Assembly (NCBI GenBank): GCA_947178315.1
Contig: CAMWXW010000002.1
Span: forward strand, 1-18,462
Origin: an uncultured Desulfovibrionaceae bacterium
GTDB taxonomy: Bacteria; Desulfobacterota; Desulfovibrionia; Desulfovibrionales; Desulfovibrionaceae
DNA length: 18,462 nt
Reading direction: 5' to 3'
The first letter of the stretch is position 1, and each line of letters begins with the position of its first letter. This document shows, piece by piece, positions 6,832 through 13,657 of this stretch. The notes under the pieces are model-generated. The model ran no database searches. It was not told the DNA's origin and saw only the letters and a list, made by a program, of their open reading frames with translations. The translations under genes were made by a program, and so were the position numbers.

Positions 6832-7272
6832 CTACTCTGTCATTTCAATTCCAAGAGAACTACTACTATTTCTTCTTCGCTCCCAGAGCTTCATAGAAGA
6901 CATAATTTCTTTTCTCTCTCTTTGTAAAGAACGACATACGAGAGGGATATTTCTATGATATCCATATTTTTCTTTATATTCATCAACTGTAAGATTATGT
7001 AATGCTAAGTGTCGTTTTGTGAGTATTCTAAAACTTCTTCCACACTCTAAACAGACAATTGCATTCTCTTTTACTGCATTCGAGGCACTACTGGAATAGT
7101 GTGCTATATATGGTTCACCGTTTTCTGTAGAGCTTGTTGATGCTGATTGCAATGAAGTGATTGATGTAGCAATACGTTCTACCATTTGAATAATCTCTTC
7201 ATCAGTCATGCTACGGACTCCAGCTTGTGCTTTAACAATCTCTAATGCTTGCTTTATTGACTCATCATTCAT
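6832..7272 (-). CDS. MucR/Ros-family zinc-finger transcriptional regulator
   Basis: A DNA-binding regulator of the Ros/MucR group, which carry a prokaryotic zinc finger and bind AT-rich sites, often controlling exopolysaccharide or surface genes and their own promoter. Seen: VCLECGRSFRILTKRHLALH with C74-x2-C77-x10-H88-x3-H92, then HNLTVDEYKEKYGY, the conserved segment after the finger. The N-terminal EALEIVKAQA-like helix (EIVKAQAGVRSMTDEEI) matches the oligomerising part of Desulfovibrio-type members. I choose the ATG at 7272 (146 aa), which has GGGG 6 nt upstream, over the ATG at 7293. It diverges from the glycosyltransferase gene, and the shared gap holds a perfect AT-rich palindrome that could be its operator. 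Confidence 0.85.
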   Translation of the reverse strand: MNDESIKQALEIVKAQAGVRSMTDEEIIQMVERIATSITSLQSASTSSTENGEPYIAHYSSSASNAVKENAIVCLECGRSFRILTKRHLALHNLTVDEYKEKYGYHRNIPLVCRSLQRERKEIMSSMKLWERRRNSSSSLGIEMTE

Positions 7273-7433
7273 TCTAAACCCCAAAAAAGACATTTCTCTT
7301 TAAGTAAACAATCTACATCTAACCTAAGAGACTGCTAGATTCTTTACTATCATCATAAATAGAAAACTATCTTTAGAAAATATAAGAGGTTACATATCCC
7401 CCTACTATACTATATTCTACACAGAACATACAT

Positions 7434-7462
7434 ATAGAATATATATCTAATATATATTCTAT
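7434..7462. promoter_or_regulatory. Perfect 29-bp AT-rich palindrome between divergent genes
   Basis: Arms ATAGAATATATAT and ATATATATTCTAT (13 bp each) are exact reverse complements around a 3-bp centre (CTA). It lies about 160 bp upstream of the mucR-like start and 148 bp upstream of the glycosyltransferase start. AT-rich palindromic or T/A-stepped sites are typical MucR/Ros targets, so autoregulation and control of the glycosyltransferase are the natural hypotheses. No U-tract follows on either strand. Confidence 0.55.
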
Positions 7463-7483
7463 GCTATACTTCTGTAGATATAA

Positions 7484-7512
7484 TTTACAGTACTATAAAA
7501 CATACATATATA
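7484..7512 (+). promoter_or_regulatory. Possible sigma70 promoter for the glycosyltransferase
   Basis: TTTACA (7484-7489) and TATATA (7507-7512) with a 17-bp spacer; predicted start near 7519, leaving a leader of about 90 nt. Such boxes occur easily in DNA this AT-rich, so confidence is low. Confidence 0.3.
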
Positions 7513-7609
7513 AAAAGCAATAGCATAATACATATTTATTATAAATAGAAATAGCACACTTTTTGCATCAGTTTTACTATATTTTGCAATCTTTTGCTTG
7601 AGGCAGACT

Positions 7610-8938
7610 ATGTATTATCCAATTATATCTGTAATCATCACACCCAATAATAGTGAAGAGTATCTCTGTGATGCTATTGATTCCGTACTCAATCAATCAT
7701 ATCCTCATTGGGAACTCATTATTGTACACAGTGAACTTAGTCCAACGCTTCTCTCTCTTATCAAAGAATATGAAAAAAAAGATGCACGTATTCAGTGTCA
7801 TAAAATACCACATGGCGAAGAACAACGTAATCCCTCCATTATTTATACTACTGGACTCAAAAAAGCACGAGGGGAATGGATATCTTTTCTATCCCCAGAA
7901 GATATGTATACTCATGATAGATTTGCTACTCTTATTGAACATACATTTACTAGACCAGATATACAGATGTTTCATACCTCATATATCATACGTGATGAGC
8001 TTCGCTCTTCAATTATCGGCGTCTCCTTTCCTGAAGATTTAATACTCTCTCAGCTCTTCTCCCCTATTTCCTTTATGAGGAATAATACTCTCTCATTAAG
8101 CTCTATCTTCATTCATAGAGATGTATGTACGCCTATTCCAAATGTACCTAAAAATATCAAATATGCTTATCTTTTTAGCTTTTTTATAACTATTAGTAAA
8201 TCAGTCAAAACAGGATATATCAATAGTATCACATGTCATCATCGTCATATATATCAAAATACAACTCTCACTCTTACAGATAAAGAAAAAGATATTGCAA
8301 AGAAAATGAATCTCTACTCCAATTCAATTGCCCCCTACGATATTCAATTTGATACCGGTACTATGTGTGTAACTATGCTTCATGCCTACTCATTGCGTGA
8401 ACTTTATCCACATTTACACTCTGACTCTATTTCATTATATCAATCATTTATTTCAAGTGTACTCTCTATTGCTCTTTCTCCACATTCTCTCATCTATGCT
8501 TGTGGATTACATACTCTTCTTCTTGAACGCTTTCTTGAGTGGTTAGCAAATGATGCTCCTGCTATTTTTATGGAATCTCTCCATGAATATGCTTCGAATA
8601 TTATCCTCTCTCAATTCTCTTCCATTCCTCTTCCTCTTCAAGAGATATGCTCAAAGATAATACATACAGCAGAAGGGCCTTATGTATTCACTCCAGAGCC
8701 ATTACGTGTTATTCTTGCGAGATCTGGTGCAGAAATATTGCGAACAAATCCAAGTATAGCGATGCTCTATATGAACTATTGTCAGAAAACTGTACCTGAT
8801 ATCTATAGCAATATGCTTATCTATTTTCATGATGCTCCTATACAAAATAGTAGAGGGCTACAACGACCTATGCACTCTCCTCTCGAACAAAATATACCTT
8901 CAGAATCACTACAGACTTCACAGGGGGTACATCAATAA
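7610..8938 (+). CDS. Divergent family-2 glycosyltransferase-like protein
   Basis: A 442-aa protein whose first ~120 residues have the GT-A (family 2) fold signature: PIISVIITPNNSEEYLCDAI, DSVLNQSYPHWELIIVHS and KKARGEWISFLSPEDMYTHDR. The rest matches nothing I recognise and may bind the acceptor. Two catalytic positions are unusual: the common V-D-D-G-S after the second strand reads VHSEL (39-43), and the metal-binding L-D-x-D-D reads LSPED (94-98), leaving one Asp. The enzyme is therefore either divergent or inactive. No transmembrane segment is evident, so a cytoplasmic surface-glycan role is likely. The ATG at 7610 has GAGG 6 nt upstream; a TTG at 7598 overlaps that site. Stands alone between the palindromic region and the gpsA promoter. 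Confidence 0.7.
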   Translation: MYYPIISVIITPNNSEEYLCDAIDSVLNQSYPHWELIIVHSELSPTLLSLIKEYEKKDARIQCHKIPHGEEQRNPSIIYTTGLKKARGEWISFLSPEDMYTHDRFATLIEHTFTRPDIQMFHTSYIIRDELRSSIIGVSFPEDLILSQLFSPISFMRNNTLSLSSIFIHRDVCTPIPNVPKNIKYAYLFSFFITISKSVKTGYINSITCHHRHIYQNTTLTLTDKEKDIAKKMNLYSNSIAPYDIQFDTGTMCVTMLHAYSLRELYPHLHSDSISLYQSFISSVLSIALSPHSLIYACGLHTLLLERFLEWLANDAPAIFMESLHEYASNIILSQFSSIPLPLQEICSKIIHTAEGPYVFTPEPLRVILARSGAEILRTNPSIAMLYMNYCQKTVPDIYSNMLIYFHDAPIQNSRGLQRPMHSPLEQNIPSESLQTSQGVHQ

Positions 8939-9001
8939 TATCTTTCTCATCACTCTACCCTCTATATTAAACAAGAAGTTGTATCAAGGAATATACAATC
9001 A

Positions 9002-9030
9002 TTGACAAGTAGGTATAGAGTACCTATACT
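9002..9030 (+). promoter_or_regulatory. Near-consensus sigma70 promoter of gpsA
   Basis: TTGACA (9002-9007, perfect -35) and TATACT (9025-9030) are separated by 17 bp. The predicted start falls at about 9037, at or one base before the gpsA ATG (9038-9040). An inverted repeat TAGGTA / TACCTA (9010-9015 and 9021-9026, 5-bp spacer) sits between the boxes and could be a repressor site. Confidence 0.72.
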
Positions 9031-9037
9031 ATACAAT

Positions 9038-10051
9038 ATGTTGACTCAGATACAAAAAGTTACTCTTATTGGTGGAGGGTCATGGGCAACAGCCCTTGCT
9101 CATGTTCTTTCATATAATATTCCTAGAATCACTCTCCTAGTAAGAGATCCTCATGTTGTGAATAGTATTCAGAGTATCCACTGTAATACAAAATATTTCC
9201 CAGACTATACACTTGCCCCTTCTATTGGAGCAACAACCTCATTTTCAGAGGCATATGATGGTGCTGATGTCATTATTTATGCCTCTGCTATGCAACATGC
9301 TCGCTCGCTTTTAGAAGCAAGTACGCAATATATTCCTCCTCATGCAATCATTGTTTCTGCTAGCAAAGGAATTGAAGAACATACTATGTATACCATGTAT
9401 GATGTCATTGCTCTCTGTCTTCCTACTCATCTAGAACGCACGTGTGTCCTTTCTGGTCCCTCCTTTGCCAAAGAGGTACTTGAAAATAAATTCACTACAC
9501 TTGTTGTCGCAGGAAAACATGAAGACACAGCTCTTACCGTACAAAAAATGTTTTCTACTCCAACATTTAAGCTATACAGAAGTAGTGATATCATTGGTGT
9601 TGAACTCGCAGGTGCTATAAAAAATGTTATCGCAATTGCAACAGGAATAGTAGATGAAGTACAACAGAGCTATAATGCTCGTGCTGGACTTATCGCACGG
9701 GGGCTAGCAGAAATGGCTCGACTCGGACTAGCACTTGGAGCAGAGCAACAAACATTTATGGGATTAGCTGGGATTGGTGATCTCCTCCTCACATGTACTG
9801 GAGAACTCTCTCGAAATAGATACGTAGGTACACAGTTAGGAAAAGGGCTTACAATGGAAGCTATCTTACATCAAATGAATAACATAGCAGAAGGTGTGTA
9901 TACATGTAATGCTGTCCATGCTCTTTCTAAAAAGCATGCTATCTATATGCCTATCACAGAAGCTGTCTATAATTTACTACATGGAACAAAGACAATAGAG
10001 GATATCTACACTATCTTTAGTTCCCCCACACATAAACAGGAATATCTATAG
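9038..10051 (+). CDS. gpsA: NAD(P)-dependent glycerol-3-phosphate dehydrogenase
   Basis: Cytosolic enzyme reducing dihydroxyacetone phosphate to sn-glycerol 3-phosphate, the backbone for phospholipids. Seen: Rossmann NAD-binding loop GGGSWATALA at residues 12-21, SASKGIEE, SGPSFAKEV, the catalytic-lysine helix ELAGAIKNVIAIA, NARAGLIARGLAEMARLG and GLAGIGDLLLTCTGELSRNR, all diagnostic of GpsA and in order. 337 aa, against 339 in E. coli. The first Gly-rich position is G-G-G rather than the usual G-A-G, a mild change. The frame opens at a TTG at 9002, but that base belongs to the -35 box, so the ATG at 9038 is the start. No Shine-Dalgarno precedes it and the predicted transcript begins at the codon, suggesting leaderless translation. 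The next gene follows after 19 nt. Confidence 0.95.
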   Translation: MLTQIQKVTLIGGGSWATALAHVLSYNIPRITLLVRDPHVVNSIQSIHCNTKYFPDYTLAPSIGATTSFSEAYDGADVIIYASAMQHARSLLEASTQYIPPHAIIVSASKGIEEHTMYTMYDVIALCLPTHLERTCVLSGPSFAKEVLENKFTTLVVAGKHEDTALTVQKMFSTPTFKLYRSSDIIGVELAGAIKNVIAIATGIVDEVQQSYNARAGLIARGLAEMARLGLALGAEQQTFMGLAGIGDLLLTCTGELSRNRYVGTQLGKGLTMEAILHQMNNIAEGVYTCNAVHALSKKHAIYMPITEAVYNLLHGTKTIEDIYTIFSSPTHKQEYL

Positions 10052-10070
10052 GAGTACAGAGGGGAATTCT

Positions 10071-11036
10071 ATGCGTAACAAACTATCGAAGCAACGAACT
10101 CGTTATCTCATTATCGGAATGATTGCACTTGCACTATTTGCATTCATTATCTTCTATGTTTTTCTCATTGATATATTTATGATATTTACCACTCAAGAGC
10201 AGAGTCTAGGCTCTCTTCCTCTTAAAGATGATACTCAAGAAGTTATCCTTTCTCCTTTTGAGCTTGATGCTGAGTCTTCTATCTCACCTGTACATGGAGA
10301 AAATCCCCTTAAAGATGTATATCCCATAGAAGAAATACACGTACTTGCTCGCTCTCTCGCTCACTGGTTCTCTTTATGGTACACGACTCACAGTACAGAA
10401 CCATTCCCTGTTGAACAATTTGCAACAAAAATACAGGATATGCACTTTTCAGAAGGAAATTCTACTCCTTCCATAGAAGAAATACCTCAATTACTCATCT
10501 ATGCTTTTCCTCTCTTCGTTGATGCCTTATTTATAGAACCCAATGCTTCTCTCTCTTCACAGAAAGAGCTTGCTTCATATATGGTAACATTCACTCGTCA
10601 AGCAAGTGCTGTTCTTGATTGTATACGTACTATTCCCTCTCTCCAACACAAAGAGGTTACAGAAATGATACGTGTGACACAGCACGTAGCCTCCATAGAA
10701 CGTGAACTAACCTCTCTTAATGCTGATATACAAAAACATATTGAGAGTAAAGAATCTACACTTCTCCCAGCTCTTGCAGAGAAGAAATTCACGCTACAGA
10801 GAACGAAAGAAGAGCAAGAACTCATTCTTGAACAATACAATGCTCGATTTTCCTCATTCTATGCACGTGCACAGATACGAAATCTACCCTCTTCGCTCGT
10901 TCATACTATCGTGTCTACATTTATGCAATACGCACCACAAGAACAATGGAATAGATATGCTAGCTCTCTCCTCCTTTTTGTAGATAAATGCACAACTACC
11001 TTAGAACAGATTGCTCTTGAAGAAGAGAATGTATAA
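10071..11036 (+). CDS. Unknown membrane-anchored coiled-coil protein
   Basis: I do not recognise this 321-aa protein. Seen: a basic N terminus (RNKLSKQRTR), one strong hydrophobic segment at about residues 12-38, and then a soluble, mostly alpha-helical region. Residues about 195-255 have heptad-like charged/leucine spacing (SIERELTSLNADIQKHIESK, then EEQELILEQYNARF), suggesting a coiled coil. A single-span inner-membrane protein with a large periplasmic domain is the simplest topology (positive-inside rule); a signal anchor is more likely than a cleaved peptide. Strong ribosome site GAGGGG 6 nt before the ATG. Probably co-transcribed with gpsA. No catalytic motif is visible; a role in envelope organisation is only a guess. 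Confidence 0.75.
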   Translation: MRNKLSKQRTRYLIIGMIALALFAFIIFYVFLIDIFMIFTTQEQSLGSLPLKDDTQEVILSPFELDAESSISPVHGENPLKDVYPIEEIHVLARSLAHWFSLWYTTHSTEPFPVEQFATKIQDMHFSEGNSTPSIEEIPQLLIYAFPLFVDALFIEPNASLSSQKELASYMVTFTRQASAVLDCIRTIPSLQHKEVTEMIRVTQHVASIERELTSLNADIQKHIESKESTLLPALAEKKFTLQRTKEEQELILEQYNARFSSFYARAQIRNLPSSLVHTIVSTFMQYAPQEQWNRYASSLLLFVDKCTTTLEQIALEEENV

Positions 11037-11112
11037 AGAGAGCTATGTTACTCTCCTCTCATTTAACTATGGATTTTTTATTTATACTATGCTATATGTC
11101 TCTATAGACATT

Positions 11113-11128
11113 GGGTATTTATTTTGCA
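11113..11128 (+). promoter_or_regulatory. Possible sigma54 promoter upstream of the AMIN gene
   Basis: GGGTAT (11113-11118) and TTGCA (11124-11128) keep the GG-N10-GC spacing with a perfect -12 TTGCA, though the first base of the -24 box is G, not T. Predicted start near 11139, about 33 nt before the chosen ATG. Just upstream lies a perfect 6-bp hairpin ATGTCT / AGACAT (11096-11111). Confidence 0.35.
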
Positions 11129-11171
11129 AGAAAGGCAATACCTATGGTATATGATTTATAACGAGGAAGCT

Positions 11172-11993
11172 ATGCAACAACGTACTATCTTCTCTATTAT
11201 TTTAGGAGTAGCTATACTTTCTATCTCTCTCTTTCTCCTCAATACATGGCTCGATACAAATAATGAAGGAATATTTTTAACACAAGATACCTATGTAGGA
11301 ACCGTGACTTGGTATGAAGATGCAAATACTCCTCCAATACCATCAGAGCTTAAAAAGACCTCTCCTCTTGCTACACCGACTCAATCACAGTCTGTAACCT
11401 CAATCGCATCGTCTGATATTCTTGGAATTACAACTGCTGCAGGGTCAGATTCTCCTCCTCTCCTTGAACCAGAAATATATGATGTAACAACAGGAAAATT
11501 CATACAAGCTCCTATAGAGGAAAAAAAAGAAAGTACGACTCTTCCAGAAGCTACCCTTTCTACAACTATTGCTATAGAACCTCCCAAAGAAGCAGTATCT
11601 AGCACACCTTCTGTAGTAAAAACAACTCCAGCGTCTGCTCCCTCATCTTCTGTAGTAAAAGAAGCAAGCTCATCTACAGAACCAAATCGCATACAGAGAA
11701 TTTTCCTCACAAAGGATACAAAAAGACCTTTACGAATAGAAGCAAGTCACCCTATTACATATAAAACATTCTATCTCGCTTCTCCTGAGAGAATTGTTAT
11801 TGATATCGACGGAAAACTCAATATCAGCTCTGTAGAGAAAACAATCAAACAACATGCTCTTATTAAAGATGTACGTATTGCATATAATGGAAATAATACA
11901 CGTATTGTTGTCGATTTAGTGAAAAAACCAAAACAATGGTCTGTTGTCTACGGACAACGTAAACAGACTATTGACGTCTCCTTACAGTCATAA
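11172..11993 (+). CDS. Membrane-anchored AMIN-domain protein
   Basis: A 273-aa envelope protein. Seen: N-terminal hydrophobic anchor at about residues 6-24 (IFSIILGVAILSISLFLL), a long Ser/Thr/Pro/Ala-rich linker to about residue 170, and a C-terminal AMIN domain (from RIQRIFLTKDTKRPLRIEAS through FYLASPERIVIDIDG to NGNNTRIVVDLV and QTIDVSLQS). AMIN domains are periplasmic modules found in amidases and secretins and are linked to peptidoglycan or polar localisation; here no amidase domain is attached. The ATG at 11172 has GAGG 6 nt before it; the frame is open to a TTG at 11124. It lies directly before motA and may have its own sigma54-like promoter, which hints at a motility or flagellar-pole role, but that is inference. 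Confidence 0.8.
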   Translation: MQQRTIFSIILGVAILSISLFLLNTWLDTNNEGIFLTQDTYVGTVTWYEDANTPPIPSELKKTSPLATPTQSQSVTSIASSDILGITTAAGSDSPPLLEPEIYDVTTGKFIQAPIEEKKESTTLPEATLSTTIAIEPPKEAVSSTPSVVKTTPASAPSSSVVKEASSSTEPNRIQRIFLTKDTKRPLRIEASHPITYKTFYLASPERIVIDIDGKLNISSVEKTIKQHALIKDVRIAYNGNNTRIVVDLVKKPKQWSVVYGQRKQTIDVSLQS

Positions 11994-12041
11994 TACCAGA
12001 CTACGTATCTCTTTCATACCCTCTCCATAATCCCCCTCTTG

Positions 12042-12057
12042 TGGTACAATATCTGCA
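12042..12057 (+). promoter_or_regulatory. Candidate sigma54 promoter of the motA operon
   Basis: TGGTAC (12042-12047) and CTGCA (12053-12057) give exact GG-N10-GC spacing and match the RpoN consensus TGGCAC-N5-TTGCA at most positions. Predicted start near 12068, about 25 nt before the motA ATG, with the GAGG ribosome site between. Best-supported sigma54-like site in the window by position and gene class. Confidence 0.6.
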
Positions 12058-12092
12058 GTCTCTCATATAAGTTCCACATGAGGTTTACTGAT

Positions 12093-12854
12093 ATGGATTT
12101 AGCTACGATTTTGGGTATTATTATTTCCTTTGGTCTTGTCTTGATGGCTATTCTTTCAAGCGGATCTATCTTTATTTTCATCGATGTACCCTCTCTTATG
12201 ATAGTTATAGGAGGTACATTTGGGTGTTGTTTTACAAACTATCCTATCTATCAAGTTATACGTATCATTGGTATTATCAAGAAGACGTTTGCCTTTTCAT
12301 TAGAAAGTGTTGATCTCACAATCGCTCGTTTTATGGATTACGCTAATAAAGCACGTAAAGAAGGTATTCTTGCATTAGAAGGTGCTGTCTCACAAACAAA
12401 TGATCCTTTCATAGCAAAAGGATTACAGCTTATCATTGATGGCATGGAGCCTCAAAGCGTAAAAGAAGTCATGGAACTTGAGCTTATGTCGCTACAAAGT
12501 AGACATCAAAGTGGTATCGAACTTCTCAATACATTTGCAACCTTTGCTCCTGCAATGGGTATGATAGGTACTGTTATCGGACTTGTTCAAATGCTTCAAA
12601 ATATGAGCGATCCAAGTAGTATCGGTCCTGCAATGGCCGTTGCGTTATTGACAACATTTTATGGTGCTGTTCTTGCCAACCTCATTTTTACACCTCTTTC
12701 TGGAAAATTAAAAATTCGAGATCAAGAAGAAACAATTCTCAGGGAACTACAGATAGTAGGACTCCTTGGACTTGCTTCAGGGGAAAATCCAAGAATATTG
12801 CTCGAAAAAATGAATAGCTTTCAACCTCCAACAAATAGAACAACGGAGGTATGA
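12093..12854 (+). CDS. motA: Flagellar stator protein MotA
   Basis: Inner-membrane subunit of the stator that couples ion flow to flagellar rotation; five MotA surround two MotB. Seen in the 253 aa: four hydrophobic segments (about 4-22, 28-48, 146-170, 178-200), the cytoplasmic loop with R88/E90 and E96 in ARKEGILALE (equivalent to the rotor-contacting Arg90/Glu98 region of E. coli MotA), and the conserved prolines P153 (FAPAMGMIGTVIG) and P201 (FTPLSGKL). Shorter than E. coli MotA (295 aa), as in the PomA-like group. The start MDLATILG has GAGG 9 nt upstream; the frame continues upstream to a TTG at 12039, but that lies in the promoter. The stop overlaps the next start. Ion type (proton or sodium) is not determined. 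Confidence 0.94.
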   Translation: MDLATILGIIISFGLVLMAILSSGSIFIFIDVPSLMIVIGGTFGCCFTNYPIYQVIRIIGIIKKTFAFSLESVDLTIARFMDYANKARKEGILALEGAVSQTNDPFIAKGLQLIIDGMEPQSVKEVMELELMSLQSRHQSGIELLNTFATFAPAMGMIGTVIGLVQMLQNMSDPSSIGPAMAVALLTTFYGAVLANLIFTPLSGKLKIRDQEETILRELQIVGLLGLASGENPRILLEKMNSFQPPTNRTTEV

Positions 12855-13645
12855 TGAAGAAAGATCAGCCAGAAGAAGAGAAAGTACCTGCATGGCTTGT
12901 TACCTTTTCTGATCTCATGACTCTCCTTCTCACCTTCTTTGTCCTTCTGCTTAGTATGTCTGTTATCGATACCAAGAAAAAGCTAGAAGCACTTGGCTCT
13001 ATCAGAGCAGCATTTGGTGTCATTACCTCAAATAAGGTACCAGAACAAAATGAGGCCGATACAACTATTGAACACGGCGTTTTTAATAAAGATGAAGTCC
13101 ATGACCTCATCTCTGAACGAGCAAGTGAACGACATTTTAGTGAAAGAGATATTGAATTCGTCATTGATAGAGATGTCGCAATAATACGCATAGCAGATGA
13201 TGTTCTCTTTGGACGAGGTTTGTTCTCACTTTCACAAGAGGGAAAATATGCTGTCGATAGATTACTCCCTCTCATCTTAGAAAGCAATGACCCTGTGAAG
13301 ATAATAGGTAGTACAAGTACCTTATATGATGAGTATAGCATAGTGCAAACAGAAGATAACATAACTTTATGGAGGCTTTCCCTTCGAAGAGCACTTTCTA
13401 TCTATATATACATGAAACAGCGTGGAATCCCTATGCAAAACATACTTCTTGAAGGGATTAGTGAGTTCCATTCCTCATTTAGCGATAAAGATAATGCAAC
13501 ACAACTCTTACAATCAAGAAGAACTGATTTCATTTTTGGAAAACGAGATATCGCTAGAGTAGAGAGACTACGTTCCCAACTTACATCAAAAACAACACCT
13601 TTTAGAACCAATATCAACGGATTTGAGTTTTCTCTTGAAGAGTAA
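12851..13645 (+). CDS. motB: MotB-like stator protein 1, peptidoglycan-binding site degenerate
   Basis: 264-aa MotB-family protein. Seen: a single transmembrane helix at about residues 14-38 with the ion-carrying Asp21 (TFSDLM), a linker, and a C-terminal OmpA-like fold: VLFGRGLFSLSQEG, LWRLSLRRALSIYIYMKQRG and QSRRTDFIF (in place of NRRVEI). The GHTD loop that grips the diaminopimelate of peptidoglycan is replaced by GSTS at 153-156, so the key Asp is absent while the following Arg (R180) remains. The ATG at 12851 overlaps the motA stop; GGAGG is only 1 nt away, so the adjacent ATG at 12854 may be the true start. Followed after 12 nt by a second MotB. Its anchoring ability is doubtful; it may work as a heterodimer with that partner. 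Confidence 0.88.
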   Translation: MMKKDQPEEEKVPAWLVTFSDLMTLLLTFFVLLLSMSVIDTKKKLEALGSIRAAFGVITSNKVPEQNEADTTIEHGVFNKDEVHDLISERASERHFSERDIEFVIDRDVAIIRIADDVLFGRGLFSLSQEGKYAVDRLLPLILESNDPVKIIGSTSTLYDEYSIVQTEDNITLWRLSLRRALSIYIYMKQRGIPMQNILLEGISEFHSSFSDKDNATQLLQSRRTDFIFGKRDIARVERLRSQLTSKTTPFRTNINGFEFSLEE

Positions 13646-13657
13646 AGGGGTGAGATT

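Larger units (their letters stand above)
7273..7609. other. AT-rich divergent intergenic region, mucR-like / glycosyltransferase
   Basis: About 337 nt with very low GC and no gene. It contains the perfect palindrome at 7434-7462, a possible promoter for the glycosyltransferase at 7484-7512, and the repeated word ACATACATATA on both sides of the palindrome. I could not fix a convincing promoter for the mucR-like gene. Confidence 0.5.

Noticed and set aside
6842..7272. MucR-like protein as a Sec or mobile-element protein because of its Cys/His cluster
   Set aside because: The Cys/His spacing with the following HNLTVDEYKEKYGY segment matches the Ros/MucR zinc finger; no recombinase features are present.
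9002..9037. TTG at 9002 as an upstream start for gpsA
   Set aside because: This TTG is the first base triplet of a perfect -35 box; starting there would add 12 residues not seen in GpsA proteins and would require transcription from further upstream.
11036..11060. GAGAG/CTCTC hairpin after the unknown coiled-coil gene as a terminator
   Set aside because: The stem is only 5 bp with an 8-nt loop and is not followed by a U-tract.
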